DNA of 64,000 nucleotides from Haliovirga abyssi (GTDB lineage: Bacteria; Fusobacteriota; Fusobacteriia; Fusobacteriales; Haliovirgaceae): the NCBI RefSeq assembly GCF_030295325.1, contig NZ_AP027059.1, positions 1,608,637 through 1,672,636 of the forward strand, written 5' to 3'. A program made the position numbers and the translations under genes. The notes below the pieces were generated by a model. That model did no database searches, had not been told where the DNA came from, and saw only the letters and a list, made by a program, of their open reading frames with translations. Positions 38,224 through 46,991 of the stretch are shown in pieces. Each line of letters begins with the position of its first letter. Position 1 is the stretch's first letter.

Positions 38224-38865
38224 TTATTTTTTATGCTCAATTTTTGATACTACTGCCAACGCTTTCCCTTTTTCCATCTTTATAGATGCTGATTTTTCAA
38301 TAATTAAGTTGCTTATTCCTAAAGAATCTCCCTTTTTAATTTTTTTATTTTCTATATTATATTTAAATCCATTTAAAGTAATAACTATTTCTTCGCTAAA
38401 AGGAATTATAGAAAAAATATCTCCTATTCTATTTTTAATTTTATAAATTTCTTCTCTTTTTGTAATCATTCTCAATTCTTCATTTTGATTATTAATAACT
38501 ATATTTTTAAATTTATTTAATAAATTTATATTAACGAGAGTATGATCTACTCTTCCTCCAATAGCTCCTTCTAATATTATTTCATCATAAAATTTATATA
38601 TTATTTTCAATAATATTTCTGTGTCTGTTTTATCTTTATCTGGATTATATCTTTTTATTTCTACACCTTTTTCAATATAATAATTTAATATTTCGCCAGA
38701 AAGAGAGTCAAAATCTCCTAAAATCATCTTTGGAATTATATTTAATTTATAAGCAATTTTAGCTCCACCATCTGCACAAAATATATCAATTTTTTCTGCT
38801 TTATATTTTTCTAAATATTTATAATTAATATCCTCTAAATTTAAAAATATTACAGCTTTTTTCAT
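38224..38865 (-). CDS. thiN: thiamine pyrophosphokinase
   Basis: About 213 residues; converts thiamine to thiamine diphosphate. Family motifs: FCADGGAKIAYKLN, MILGDFDSLSG, DKDKTDTEILLK and LEGAIGGRVDHTLVN. The ATG at 38865 is 6 bases after AGGAG; an ATG six bases upstream touches the RBS. No thiamine riboswitch is seen upstream. It is separated by 17 bases from the preceding endonuclease-fold gene and is likely co-transcribed with it. Confidence 0.93.
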   Translation of the reverse strand: MKKAVIFLNLEDINYKYLEKYKAEKIDIFCADGGAKIAYKLNIIPKMILGDFDSLSGEILNYYIEKGVEIKRYNPDKDKTDTEILLKIIYKFYDEIILEGAIGGRVDHTLVNINLLNKFKNIVINNQNEELRMITKREEIYKIKNRIGDIFSIIPFSEEIVITLNGFKYNIENKKIKKGDSLGISNLIIEKSASIKMEKGKALAVVSKIEHKK

Positions 38866-38882
38866 TTTCATCTCCTAATTGA

Positions 38883-39707
38883 TTAATCATCATCTTTTGT
38901 TGTATCCACTTCAATAAAAATTGGTAAATGATCAGATATAGTTTTTCTTACTATACTATAATTTTTATTTGTAAAATTATATACTCCATAATCACCCGTG
39001 AACTCTTTAGTATATTTATAACTCAAAAAAAAGTTATCATAACTTTTAGATAAGCTATGTTTTCCTATTGTAGTTTTATATTTCGAATTTACAACAGCAA
39101 ATATATTATCTTTGCCTGCATAAATTTCTTTAAATCCCTTATTATATGATGGCAGATTAAAATCACCAGCTATTATTACATCTTGTTCTCTTCCATTCTT
39201 TCTTTGAAAATAATCATATACATTATCTAAATATCCTGCTTCTTTTTCCCTAACAGCCCTATTTTTCCCATATATAAAATGACATAAAATATATGTAAAA
39301 TCAAATTTTCCTATTTTAAATTCAGCTCCATATGGTTCCCGAGAAAATTCATTCTTCTTTTCTTTATAAAATCCATAATATTTAATAAATTTAACTTTAT
39401 TTTCTTTCCAAATATATCCATAATACTCTTTATACCTTCCATTTCCTACCTTCTTTTCAGATATATGATAATCCCATTTTTCTCCAGTTTCTATTTCTAA
39501 CTCTTTTTTTACTTTTTTTATACCAGTTTCATTCATCACCTCTTCCAAACCAATTAAATCAAATAAAGATATTACTTTTGCAAATTTTTTATAATTTTTT
39601 GATTTCCAGCCTAAATGTAAAGAGTTAAATGAAGATATAACTCCTATATCATTAGAAAAAGTAAATATTTCAATTACCATATATATAATTATAATTTTAA
39701 GCTTCAT
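38883..39707 (-). CDS. secreted endonuclease/exonuclease/phosphatase (EEP) family protein
   Basis: About 274 residues. An N-terminal hydrophobic segment (KIIIIYMVIEIFTFS) looks like a signal peptide. DNase I-like catalytic residues: Glu in DLIGLEEVM, His in YILCHFIYG, Asp/Asn in IIAGDFNLPSY, and Asp/His in TISDHLPIF. It may be an extracellular DNase or phosphodiesterase; the substrate is not known. The RBS is weak for this genome, so the start is less certain. It lies between the histidine kinase gene and thiN on the same strand. Confidence 0.85.
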   Translation of the reverse strand: MKLKIIIIYMVIEIFTFSNDIGVISSFNSLHLGWKSKNYKKFAKVISLFDLIGLEEVMNETGIKKVKKELEIETGEKWDYHISEKKVGNGRYKEYYGYIWKENKVKFIKYYGFYKEKKNEFSREPYGAEFKIGKFDFTYILCHFIYGKNRAVREKEAGYLDNVYDYFQRKNGREQDVIIAGDFNLPSYNKGFKEIYAGKDNIFAVVNSKYKTTIGKHSLSKSYDNFFLSYKYTKEFTGDYGVYNFTNKNYSIVRKTISDHLPIFIEVDTTKDDD

Positions 39708-39738
39708 ATTTTTTACCAACTTTTTTTATATATTTTTT

Positions 39739-41757
39739 TCATCTTTTTTTATCTGTTTTTTTTATAGGAATTTTTAAAATAAATTCCATAAATTCTCCAT
39801 ATTCTGAATTTATATCTATATCACACATATATTTATCTAAAATCATTTTTGTATTATGTAACCCAAATCCATTTCCTTTTCCAGCTTTTTTCTTTGTAGA
39901 AAATCCAAATGTAAACAGTTTATCTTTGTCCTCTTTTTTTATACCTAATCCATTATCTTTTAATTTTACAATAATATTATCATTTTCGAAATAAGTTGTT
40001 ATCGTTATTTCCCCATTTTCTATTCCTTTTTCTTCAATTGACTCATAAGAATTTTTTATAAAATTGCTATATATTTGAATCAATTGCCCTTTGTCACTTA
40101 ATAGATCAGGAACATCTCCTTTATTAAATTTTATTTTTATTTTCCTTTTTTCAATAGATGACTCATAAAGCTCTAAAACTTCATCTAATATTTCATTCAT
40201 ATTATTATAATCTTCTGTTCCTAATTCTCCAATAAAATTTTGTTGAAGATGTATTATATCTTTTAAATGATTTATTTTTTTGTATAAAAACTTAAATTTC
40301 TCTGTATAGCCTAGTTCTCGATTTTTCATAGCATCAATTAGTTTAGGCATAATATTTTCTATTTTTTTTAAATTTTCGCTTTTATTCTCTACCCTTTTTA
40401 TCTCTTGAAAGGCTATTTCTTCAAAAAACTTTATTGTTTTATTCTCTTTTCCTTCCTCTTTTTCTAAAATTTCCTCTATATTCAAATTTATAATATTTAC
40501 TATATTTCCAATATTATGTATAACTCCTGCTGTTACCTCTAATAGCCCTCTATTATAAGCATTTTCTACCATATCATTTTGTTGTTCTCTAATTTTAATA
40601 TTTGCATCTTCTAATTTTTTCGTTCTATCTTTTACTTTTAATTCCAATTCTTTTGCATATCCTTCTATTCTTTTTTGTAATTTTTTTAATTCTGTAATAT
40701 CCTTTACAACTATTTGAGCTATTTTTTCATTTTTATTTACTAAACTAGCAGATAAAATAATATATTTATCATTTTCTAATTCAATATCATAATTGTAAAC
40801 AGGTTCATTTATTTTTATTTTTTCTCTTATTTTATTCATAGCATCTAATGTTATTAAGGTTAATATATTTAATTTTATTACATCTATAGTTTTTAGGTCA
40901 AATATACTAAGAAATTCTCTGTTAAACTCTTTTATTTCACCAGTTTGATAATTGAATATTACCATACCAACTGGAGAATAATTAAAGAGATTTCTATATT
41001 TATTTTCAGACTCTTCTAATTCTTTTAATGTTTCGGTTAAAGTATCATTTATAGCTGACATCTCATTATATGCAGCTTCTAATTCATCTGATTTTTCTTT
41101 TATCTCTTTTTTTGATTTTTCATTTTTTTCATTTTCTTCCTTTAATGAATTTGTCATTTTATTAAAATAAATTTCTAACTCTCTAAATTCATCTTTTCTT
41201 TTTAAGTCTATTCTATATGATAATACCCCATCTGATACTTTTTTAAATCCTTCCCTAAATATTGATAATGGTTTTAAAAAATAATTATACTCAACATAAT
41301 TAAATATTATAAAAAGTATCATTACTAATAGTAATAATATATTAATTTTATACTTTATATCTTTCATATCATTTTCTACTTTTGTTTTATTATAACATAT
41401 TTCAACTTCTCCTATTTTTTCTCCATTTTTTTCCAATTTTAAATTATATTTTTTATGAATAGAGTTACTTTTTTCTAAATCCAAAATTATATTATCATCT
41501 ATATTTTTAACTATAATTTTTGAAATATAGCTATTTTCTAAAAATTTAGACAAACTGGTATATAATAAGTCAAAATCATAATCCCACACAGGAGAAACAA
41601 TTAAATCTTTTACTACATGATTAGATATCTCTATTTCTTTATTTAATTCTTTTAGTTTTTCTTTTTCTAATCCAGAATAAACAAATGTCCATAATATCAA
41701 AAATGTAATTAGCCCAGATATCATAGAATATATAGTTAATTTCTTTTTAATTTTCAT
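39739..41757 (-). CDS. PAS-containing sensor histidine kinase, orphan
   Basis: 672 residues. Two membrane helices (about 9-28 and 142-160) flank an extracellular sensor of about 115 residues. HAMP (about 165-220) and a coiled coil follow, then a PAS domain (about 250-360: FNYSPVGMVIFNYQTGEIKEFN) and a second coiled coil. The dimerisation helix has its phospho-acceptor in AGVIHNIGNIVNIINL (His near 410), and an HATPase_c domain follows (NFIKNSYESIEEKG, LKDNGLGI, GNGFGLHNTKMIL). The HNIGN form of the H-box differs from the common HEIRT/HELRT type. No response regulator is encoded nearby. Confidence 0.9.
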   Translation of the reverse strand: MKIKKKLTIYSMISGLITFLILWTFVYSGLEKEKLKELNKEIEISNHVVKDLIVSPVWDYDFDLLYTSLSKFLENSYISKIIVKNIDDNIILDLEKSNSIHKKYNLKLEKNGEKIGEVEICYNKTKVENDMKDIKYKINILLLLVMILFIIFNYVEYNYFLKPLSIFREGFKKVSDGVLSYRIDLKRKDEFRELEIYFNKMTNSLKEENEKNEKSKKEIKEKSDELEAAYNEMSAINDTLTETLKELEESENKYRNLFNYSPVGMVIFNYQTGEIKEFNREFLSIFDLKTIDVIKLNILTLITLDAMNKIREKIKINEPVYNYDIELENDKYIILSASLVNKNEKIAQIVVKDITELKKLQKRIEGYAKELELKVKDRTKKLEDANIKIREQQNDMVENAYNRGLLEVTAGVIHNIGNIVNIINLNIEEILEKEEGKENKTIKFFEEIAFQEIKRVENKSENLKKIENIMPKLIDAMKNRELGYTEKFKFLYKKINHLKDIIHLQQNFIGELGTEDYNNMNEILDEVLELYESSIEKRKIKIKFNKGDVPDLLSDKGQLIQIYSNFIKNSYESIEEKGIENGEITITTYFENDNIIVKLKDNGLGIKKEDKDKLFTFGFSTKKKAGKGNGFGLHNTKMILDKYMCDIDINSEYGEFMEFILKIPIKKTDKKR

Positions 41758-41782
41758 AAAATCGCCCTCTTTTTTTTTAATA

Positions 41783-41936
41783 AGGAACGTTTAAAAAATA
41801 ATATTCTCATATTTTGTTATAAAAACTCTTGAACCATTGAGTATTTTAAAACAAAATGAAAAGGTTGTTTTTAAATCATTCCTAAAACATTGCGTATTTT
41901 AAAGCAAAATAGGAATGTTATTTTTAAGCCATTCCT
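41783..41936 (+). repeat. MITE-like repeat, family 1, composite copy E
   Basis: A full element (41783-41883, from AGGAACGTTTAAAAAATAA to TTTTTAAATCATTCCT), followed at once by a second right half (GCGTATTTTAAAGCAAAATA to TTATTTTTAAGCCATTCCT). The same composite, inverted, occurs at 56202-56367. Confidence 0.75.
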
Positions 41937-41939
41937 AAC

Positions 41940-44363
41940 TTATTTTTTATTGTTCCCTATTCCCCTTTTTTTCATTATTTCTTTAGCTACTTTCACTGCT
42001 TCTACTGCATCTTTTGAATAATATGCCCCCATCGTTTCAGCAAAATCAGGAGTTACAACTGCTCCTCCTACCATAATATCTACTGATAATTTTTCTTTTC
42101 TTATTGCCTCTATTGTTTTTCTCATCTCTACCATAGTTGTAGTCATTAGTGCACTTAATCCTATTATATCTACATTTTCTCTCTTTGCTGCTTCTAAAAT
42201 TTCTTCTGTTGGTACATCTTTTCCTAAATCTACTATTTCAAATCCATTATTTTCTAATAATACTGTTACAATATTTTTTCCTATATCATGAATATCATTT
42301 TTTACAGTTGCAAATATTACTTTTCCTAAACTATTAGAATCTCCTTCTTTTATCTCTTTTTTTACTCTTTCAACACCTTTTTTCATTGCTTCAGCAGACA
42401 TCATTAATTGTGGTAAAAAATATATCCCTTTATCATATAAATCTCCAACTTCTGTTATTGCTGGAATTAATATTTTATTTACAATATCTAAAGGCTTCTC
42501 TCCACTTTCTAATATTTTTTCTAATATTTCTTTTATCTCTCCTGTATCCCCTTTTATCACGCAATTATAAGCTTGTTTTTCTAATGGTATATCTTTTTCA
42601 TCTTTTTTTGTTTCTGTAACGCTCATTCCACTACTATATAAGATATATTTTCCAGAATTTTTATCTCTTCCAGTTAATACACAAGAAGCCATTAATGCAT
42701 TTTTCATTTCCATATTCATAGGACTCATTATAGGAAGATCTAGTCCTGCTCCTATACACATAGATAAAAAAGCTGCATTTACATATTTTCTATTTGGTAA
42801 TCCAAAAGATATGTTGCTAACTCCAAGTACCGTATTAACTCCTAATTCTTTTTTTACAAGTTCTATTGCTTTAACTGTTTCTAATACTTTATCTTGTTCT
42901 GCAGAGGCAGTTAATACCAATGTATCTATCAAAATATCTTCTTTTTTTATTCCATATTCCATTCCTGTTTTTACAATTTTTTCAGCAACTTTTAATCTCT
43001 CTTCTGCCGTAGCAGGAATTCCATTTTCGTCAAGTGCTAGTCCCAATACAGCAGCTCCATACTTTTTCGCTAATGGAAATATAGTTTCCATACTTTTTTT
43101 CTTTCCCATTACCGAGTTTATTAATGGCTTACCAGAATATGCTTTTAACCCCGCCTCTAATGCAATTATATCCGTTGTATCAATTGTCAAAGGAACATTT
43201 ACAATATTTTGAACTGCTATAATAGCTTTTTTCATCATTTTAGCTTCATCAATTGTTCCAAGCCCAACATTAATATCCAAAACATCTGCTCCAGCTTCTA
43301 CTTGAGCTATAGCTTCTTTTCTTATTTGAGTTGTTCTATATTCCTTTATATCTTCTTTTATTCTTTTTAAGGCATTTGGATTAATTCTTTCTCCTAAAAT
43401 CTTTACCATTTCTGGATAACCAATTCCTACAAATTGACTTCTGGATGTAAGATACGTTATATTCTTTTTTAATTTTTTCTTATTAGATTTTCTATTTTTA
43501 AATCTTTCAGCAATTTTTCTCATATGAGTTGGTGTTGTTCCGCAACATCCACCTATAATATTTATCCCTAAATCATAAAATTTTTCTGAATATTCTAACA
43601 TAAATTCAGGTGTTGCATCAAAAACTGTTTTATCTCCTTCTAATCTAGGCAATCCTGCATTTGGCTGCACAAATAGAGGAACATCTGTAACTTCTATCAT
43701 CTCTTCTAAAAATTTATATAACCCTTCTGATCCTAAGCTGCAATTTACACCTATAGCATCTACTCCCAAAGCATCTAATATTATTGCTGCTGTTTTCGGA
43801 TCTGTTCCTGTTACACTTCTTCCATCTGCTTGAAATGTCATTGAAGCAAATATTGGCAAATTAGTGTTTTCTTTAAATGCAATAACAACAGCTTTCATTT
43901 CATGAATATCAGTCATTGTTTCTATAATTACTCCATCAGCACCTGCTTTTTCTAATATTAAAGCTTGTTCTTTAAATACATCATATATTTCATCAAATGT
44001 ATAATCTCCCATTGGCTCTATAAATTTTCCAGTTGAACTTACCGAAGCAAAAACTTTTGCTTTATCTTTTGCCATTTCTTTAGCTATTTTTATACCTTCA
44101 ATATTTAACTCTTCTATTTTATTCTCTAATCCAAACTCTTTTAGTTTTAATCTATTTCCTCCAAAAGTATTAGCTTCTATTATATTAGAACCTGCATCTA
44201 CATAACTTTTATGTACTTTTTTTACCATTTCAGGATCTTCTATATTTAATAACTCTGGACAATATCCAGGTTTCATTCCTAATTTTTGTAACTCTGTTCC
44301 CATTGCTCCATCCAAAATTAAAACTTCATTATTTAAAATATTATCTAACCATTCTTTATTCAT
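41940..44363 (-). CDS. metH: cobalamin-dependent methionine synthase lacking the reactivation domain
   Basis: About 807 residues. The homocysteine domain (about 1-290) has zinc ligands in GVNCSLG and IGGCCGTTP. The methyltetrahydrofolate (pterin-binding) domain follows (about 325-575; VGERINPNALKR, VLDINVGLGTIDE). The cap and B12-binding domains end the protein, with the cobalt-ligand motif NDIHDIGKNIV and VGGAVVTPDFAETMGA. E. coli MetH is about 1227 residues; the C-terminal AdoMet reactivation domain is absent here. Reactivation must come from a separate protein or be dispensable. The start at 44363 follows AAGGAGCGG; an earlier ATG has no ribosome site. Confidence 0.95.
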   Translation of the reverse strand: MNKEWLDNILNNEVLILDGAMGTELQKLGMKPGYCPELLNIEDPEMVKKVHKSYVDAGSNIIEANTFGGNRLKLKEFGLENKIEELNIEGIKIAKEMAKDKAKVFASVSSTGKFIEPMGDYTFDEIYDVFKEQALILEKAGADGVIIETMTDIHEMKAVVIAFKENTNLPIFASMTFQADGRSVTGTDPKTAAIILDALGVDAIGVNCSLGSEGLYKFLEEMIEVTDVPLFVQPNAGLPRLEGDKTVFDATPEFMLEYSEKFYDLGINIIGGCCGTTPTHMRKIAERFKNRKSNKKKLKKNITYLTSRSQFVGIGYPEMVKILGERINPNALKRIKEDIKEYRTTQIRKEAIAQVEAGADVLDINVGLGTIDEAKMMKKAIIAVQNIVNVPLTIDTTDIIALEAGLKAYSGKPLINSVMGKKKSMETIFPLAKKYGAAVLGLALDENGIPATAEERLKVAEKIVKTGMEYGIKKEDILIDTLVLTASAEQDKVLETVKAIELVKKELGVNTVLGVSNISFGLPNRKYVNAAFLSMCIGAGLDLPIMSPMNMEMKNALMASCVLTGRDKNSGKYILYSSGMSVTETKKDEKDIPLEKQAYNCVIKGDTGEIKEILEKILESGEKPLDIVNKILIPAITEVGDLYDKGIYFLPQLMMSAEAMKKGVERVKKEIKEGDSNSLGKVIFATVKNDIHDIGKNIVTVLLENNGFEIVDLGKDVPTEEILEAAKRENVDIIGLSALMTTTMVEMRKTIEAIRKEKLSVDIMVGGAVVTPDFAETMGAYYSKDAVEAVKVAKEIMKKRGIGNNKK

Positions 44364-44398
44364 TGTGAACCGCTCCTTTTTATTCTTCATTTTTTTAA

Positions 44399-44404
44399 AT
44401 TATA
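44399..44404 (-). promoter_or_regulatory. candidate extended -10 promoter of metH
   Basis: Minus-strand TGGTATAAT (TG plus one base before the -10) without a clear -35 box, about 36 bases before the metH start. Confidence 0.45.
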
Positions 44405-44470
44405 CCATATCATTATTACATTTTCTATATTATTTTTTATTTTTATTATACAAATCACTATTACAACAAA

Positions 44471-44517
44471 AAAACAAAAGAATTCCTTATAAAATACAAG
44501 AAATTCTTTTGTTTTTT
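44471..44517. terminator. bidirectional terminator between speD and metH
   Basis: Stem AACAAAAGAATT / AATTCTTTTGTT with A and T runs at the two sides, directly after the speD stop. Confidence 0.75.
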
Positions 44518-44535
44518 ATTATTTTTAATCTATTT

Positions 44536-44913
44536 CTAACTTACTTTTACTTTTAAATTTTCTATATCTAATTCCCCTCTATTTAACTCTTTTATATTTA
44601 CACTCTTAGAGTTGAATTTTTCTTTTAAATATTCATATGCTTTATATGGTTCAACTTCTTCACCGCAAGTAAAAATATCAACTGCTGCATAACCATATTC
44701 TGGCCATGTATGTATTGTAATATGAGATTCTGCAATAATTACAGCTCCACTTACTCCATATGGTGAAAAATGATGAAATACAGAATTTACAATTGTAGAT
44801 TTTGCCTCTATTGCAGCTTGATTCATAGCGTTTTCTACACCCTCTAAGTTTGATAAAACCTTATCATCGCAATCGAAAAATTCGATTATCAAATGTTTTC
44901 CTAAACTTTTCAA
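44536..44913 (-). CDS. speD: S-adenosylmethionine decarboxylase proenzyme
   Basis: 125 residues, prokaryotic class 1B. It supplies the aminopropyl donor for spermidine. Self-cleavage at Glu62-Ser63 in AESHITIHTWPE would leave a pyruvoyl group on Ser63; the downstream FTCGEEVEPY has the conserved Cys. The start is TTG, because a stop codon lies immediately before it in frame and no ATG is available; AGGAGG is about 12 bases upstream, longer than usual. No spermidine synthase gene is next to it. Confidence 0.94.
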   Translation of the reverse strand: MKSLGKHLIIEFFDCDDKVLSNLEGVENAMNQAAIEAKSTIVNSVFHHFSPYGVSGAVIIAESHITIHTWPEYGYAAVDIFTCGEEVEPYKAYEYLKEKFNSKSVNIKELNRGELDIENLKVKVS

Positions 44914-44944
44914 TTAAGTCTCTCACCTCCTCATTCTAAAATAA

Positions 44945-44969
44945 AAATATTATTTTTAAGCCATTCCCA
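44945..44969 (+). repeat. family 1 repeat remnant (right end)
   Basis: AATATTATTTTTAAGCCATTCCC equals the right end of family 1 elements; the rest is missing. It lies in the untranslated leader of speD. Confidence 0.6.
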
Positions 44970-44980
44970 AGTTTCCTCAA

Positions 44981-45009
44981 AGTATATAACATTTATCAAT
45001 ATGTGTCAA
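44981..45009 (-). promoter_or_regulatory. promoter of speD
   Basis: Minus-strand TTGACA, 17-base spacer, TATACT, about 70 bases before the speD start. Confidence 0.8.
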
Positions 45010-45026
45010 CCTAATTTTAACCATAA

Positions 45027-45962
45027 TTAGCTTTTTAATCTAATAAAAATTCCTCTTTCACCTATATAGCTTTCTATTTTTTTTTCTTTTTCCAAAACAT
45101 CTAAATATTTATTAATTTCAACCGCCTTCAAGCATGTTATAAATTCTAAATCTTTAATTGTACAAGGTCTTTTAGCTAACATATTTAAAATTTCACTTTC
45201 TAAATTTTCACTATAACTTTTTATAGCTCTTCTTACTTTATATTTTTTTATTACTTCTACATTATCAAGTCCCCAATATTTAATAATCTCATTTAATTTA
45301 TCTATTTCTACAGGTTTTACCCAACTTTCCACAGGAGGTCTATCTAAGCTATTTAATTGAACTTTGTCTGGATTTATCTTAAGTATTACATCTTTAAATT
45401 TATCCAGCTCTTCTTTTGTATCATTTAATTTATCTATTATAAATATTTCAAGATTAATTTTACCTTTATAATTTTTTCTTAAATTAACAAGCCCATTAAT
45501 AATTTTTTCTATTTTTAATTCTTTATTCGGTCTATTAATTTTATAAAATATCTCTTCACTAACTGCATCTAATGATGGAACTATTACATCTGCGTTTTTT
45601 ACCTCTTCTATAAGTTTATCATTATAAAAAAGAGTTCCATTTGTTAATATTGCAATCTTAGTATCTGTGATTTTTTTTATTTCATCTATTAAATATCCTA
45701 ATTTTGAATTTAATGTTGGCTCTCCAGAACCTGAAAAAGTTATATAATCTAAATAAGGTTTTTTATCCAAAAAATCTTTTACTTCATTTAAAACTTCTTC
45801 AGCATTTACATATTCTTTTCTTTCATTATATAATTTATCTGTTTTACCACATTCACAATATACACAATTTAAGTTACATGTTTTAGACATAACTAAATCT
45901 ATTCCCAATGATACTCCTAGTCGTCTTGATGGTACAGGTCCAAATATATATTTATATCTCAT
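45027..45962 (-). CDS. radical SAM protein (COG0731-like) with C-terminal winged-helix-like region
   Basis: About 311 residues. The radical SAM cluster motif is CNLNCVYCECG (CxxxCxxC) after FGPVPSRRLGVSLGIDLV, which is typical of a widespread uncharacterised family near TYW1-like enzymes. FSGSGEPTLNSKL and ILTNGTLFY are SAM-binding elements. The last 60 residues (ILNMLAKRPCTIKDLEFITC) look like a small winged helix. Its reaction is unknown. The ATG at 45962 follows AGAGGCG. It is 18 bases after the thrB-like gene in the same direction. Confidence 0.88.
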   Translation of the reverse strand: MRYKYIFGPVPSRRLGVSLGIDLVMSKTCNLNCVYCECGKTDKLYNERKEYVNAEEVLNEVKDFLDKKPYLDYITFSGSGEPTLNSKLGYLIDEIKKITDTKIAILTNGTLFYNDKLIEEVKNADVIVPSLDAVSEEIFYKINRPNKELKIEKIINGLVNLRKNYKGKINLEIFIIDKLNDTKEELDKFKDVILKINPDKVQLNSLDRPPVESWVKPVEIDKLNEIIKYWGLDNVEVIKKYKVRRAIKSYSENLESEILNMLAKRPCTIKDLEFITCLKAVEINKYLDVLEKEKKIESYIGERGIFIRLKS

Positions 45963-45980
45963 TTTTTTCGCCTCTTTCAA

Positions 45981-46937
45981 TTAATTTATTTTAATGATAT
46001 TTTTGTTTTCAAATACCATAGGTAACAAATCTCTATAATCTTTAAATTCTCTTTCTCCTTCTACATCATGAAAATTAAACTTTCTAATTCGTAAAAAAAC
46101 AAATGTAAGTGCTGTTTTTTCTAAAAATATTGGTAAACTTATTTTTTCAAGTTTTGTTAATTTTCTTTCTTTTTGATATCCTTCTAAAAATGAATTAATA
46201 TATTCTAAATCATATTTTTTTAGTTTATTATATATCCAAAAATTTATTACTATTGAAATATCATTCAAAAAAACATCTGATAAAGCATCATTAAAGTCTA
46301 TAACCCCGCTTATTTTCCCATCTTTTACAAAAACATTATCTGGAAATATATCATTATGATTAACTCCTTTTGGAAGTTTATCATATATATTTTCTATTTT
46401 TTGTTTTATATCATTATATTTTTTGTTTATAATATTATAATCACTATTTAAAAGATTTTTTAATTTTTTTTCATCTTTTATTAATATTTCATATAAATAA
46501 TCCATTTCTATTTTTTCATTCCTATGAATAATTTTTCCAACAGATAAATTATGCATTTTTCCTAAAATTTCACCAAATTCATTTAAAAGTTTCTTATTTA
46601 CAACTTCAACTTCACTTCCCTCAAGAAAACTAAATAAAACTCCCATTTTACCTTTTATTATAATATAATCCATATTAAGTTTTGTTCTTAAAACATTTGG
46701 GCAAGGTATACCATTTTTAGAAAGATGTTCTAAATATTTTAATTCATCTATCTCATTATTTATATCTCTATTTCCTTCTAATATCCTAAAAATATATTTT
46801 GAATTTTGAGTTTCTAATAAATAATTACTATTCATTATCCCTTTTTCTATACCTTTATAATCTAAAATTTTTCCTAAATTATACATATCTCCAATTTCAT
46901 CTATGTCATTCTCAGTTAGTTTAGTATATACGGCCAT
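45981..46937 (-). CDS. homoserine kinase type II-like phosphotransferase (APH fold)
   Basis: About 318 residues. The aminoglycoside-phosphotransferase fold is shown by NYLLETQNSKYIFRI, GVNHNDIFPDNVFVKDGKIS (Brenner motif, catalytic Asp) and VIDFNDALSD (metal-binding Asp). The N-terminus YTKLTENDIDEIGDMYNLG matches ThrB type II proteins. No threonine or homoserine genes are adjacent, so another small-molecule kinase role is possible. The ATG at 46937 lies after AGGAGATGAG; a longer frame from an upstream TTG is unlikely. Confidence 0.75.
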   Translation of the reverse strand: MAVYTKLTENDIDEIGDMYNLGKILDYKGIEKGIMNSNYLLETQNSKYIFRILEGNRDINNEIDELKYLEHLSKNGIPCPNVLRTKLNMDYIIIKGKMGVLFSFLEGSEVEVVNKKLLNEFGEILGKMHNLSVGKIIHRNEKIEMDYLYEILIKDEKKLKNLLNSDYNIINKKYNDIKQKIENIYDKLPKGVNHNDIFPDNVFVKDGKISGVIDFNDALSDVFLNDISIVINFWIYNKLKKYDLEYINSFLEGYQKERKLTKLEKISLPIFLEKTALTFVFLRIRKFNFHDVEGEREFKDYRDLLPMVFENKNIIKIN

Positions 46938-46991
46938 CTCATCTCCTGCTGAATATATTTCAACAGTCAACCTCCCTCTTTTTAATTTCTT

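Noticed and set aside
38866-38882. TPP riboswitch before thiN
   Set aside because: Only 17 bases separate thiN from the preceding gene.
42811-43212. Plus-strand open frame of 133 codons inside metH
   Set aside because: Antisense shadow of a well-conserved gene.
44364-44535. Cobalamin or SAM riboswitch before metH
   Set aside because: The leader is only about 30-50 bases after the -10 box, too short, and no conserved riboswitch motif is visible.
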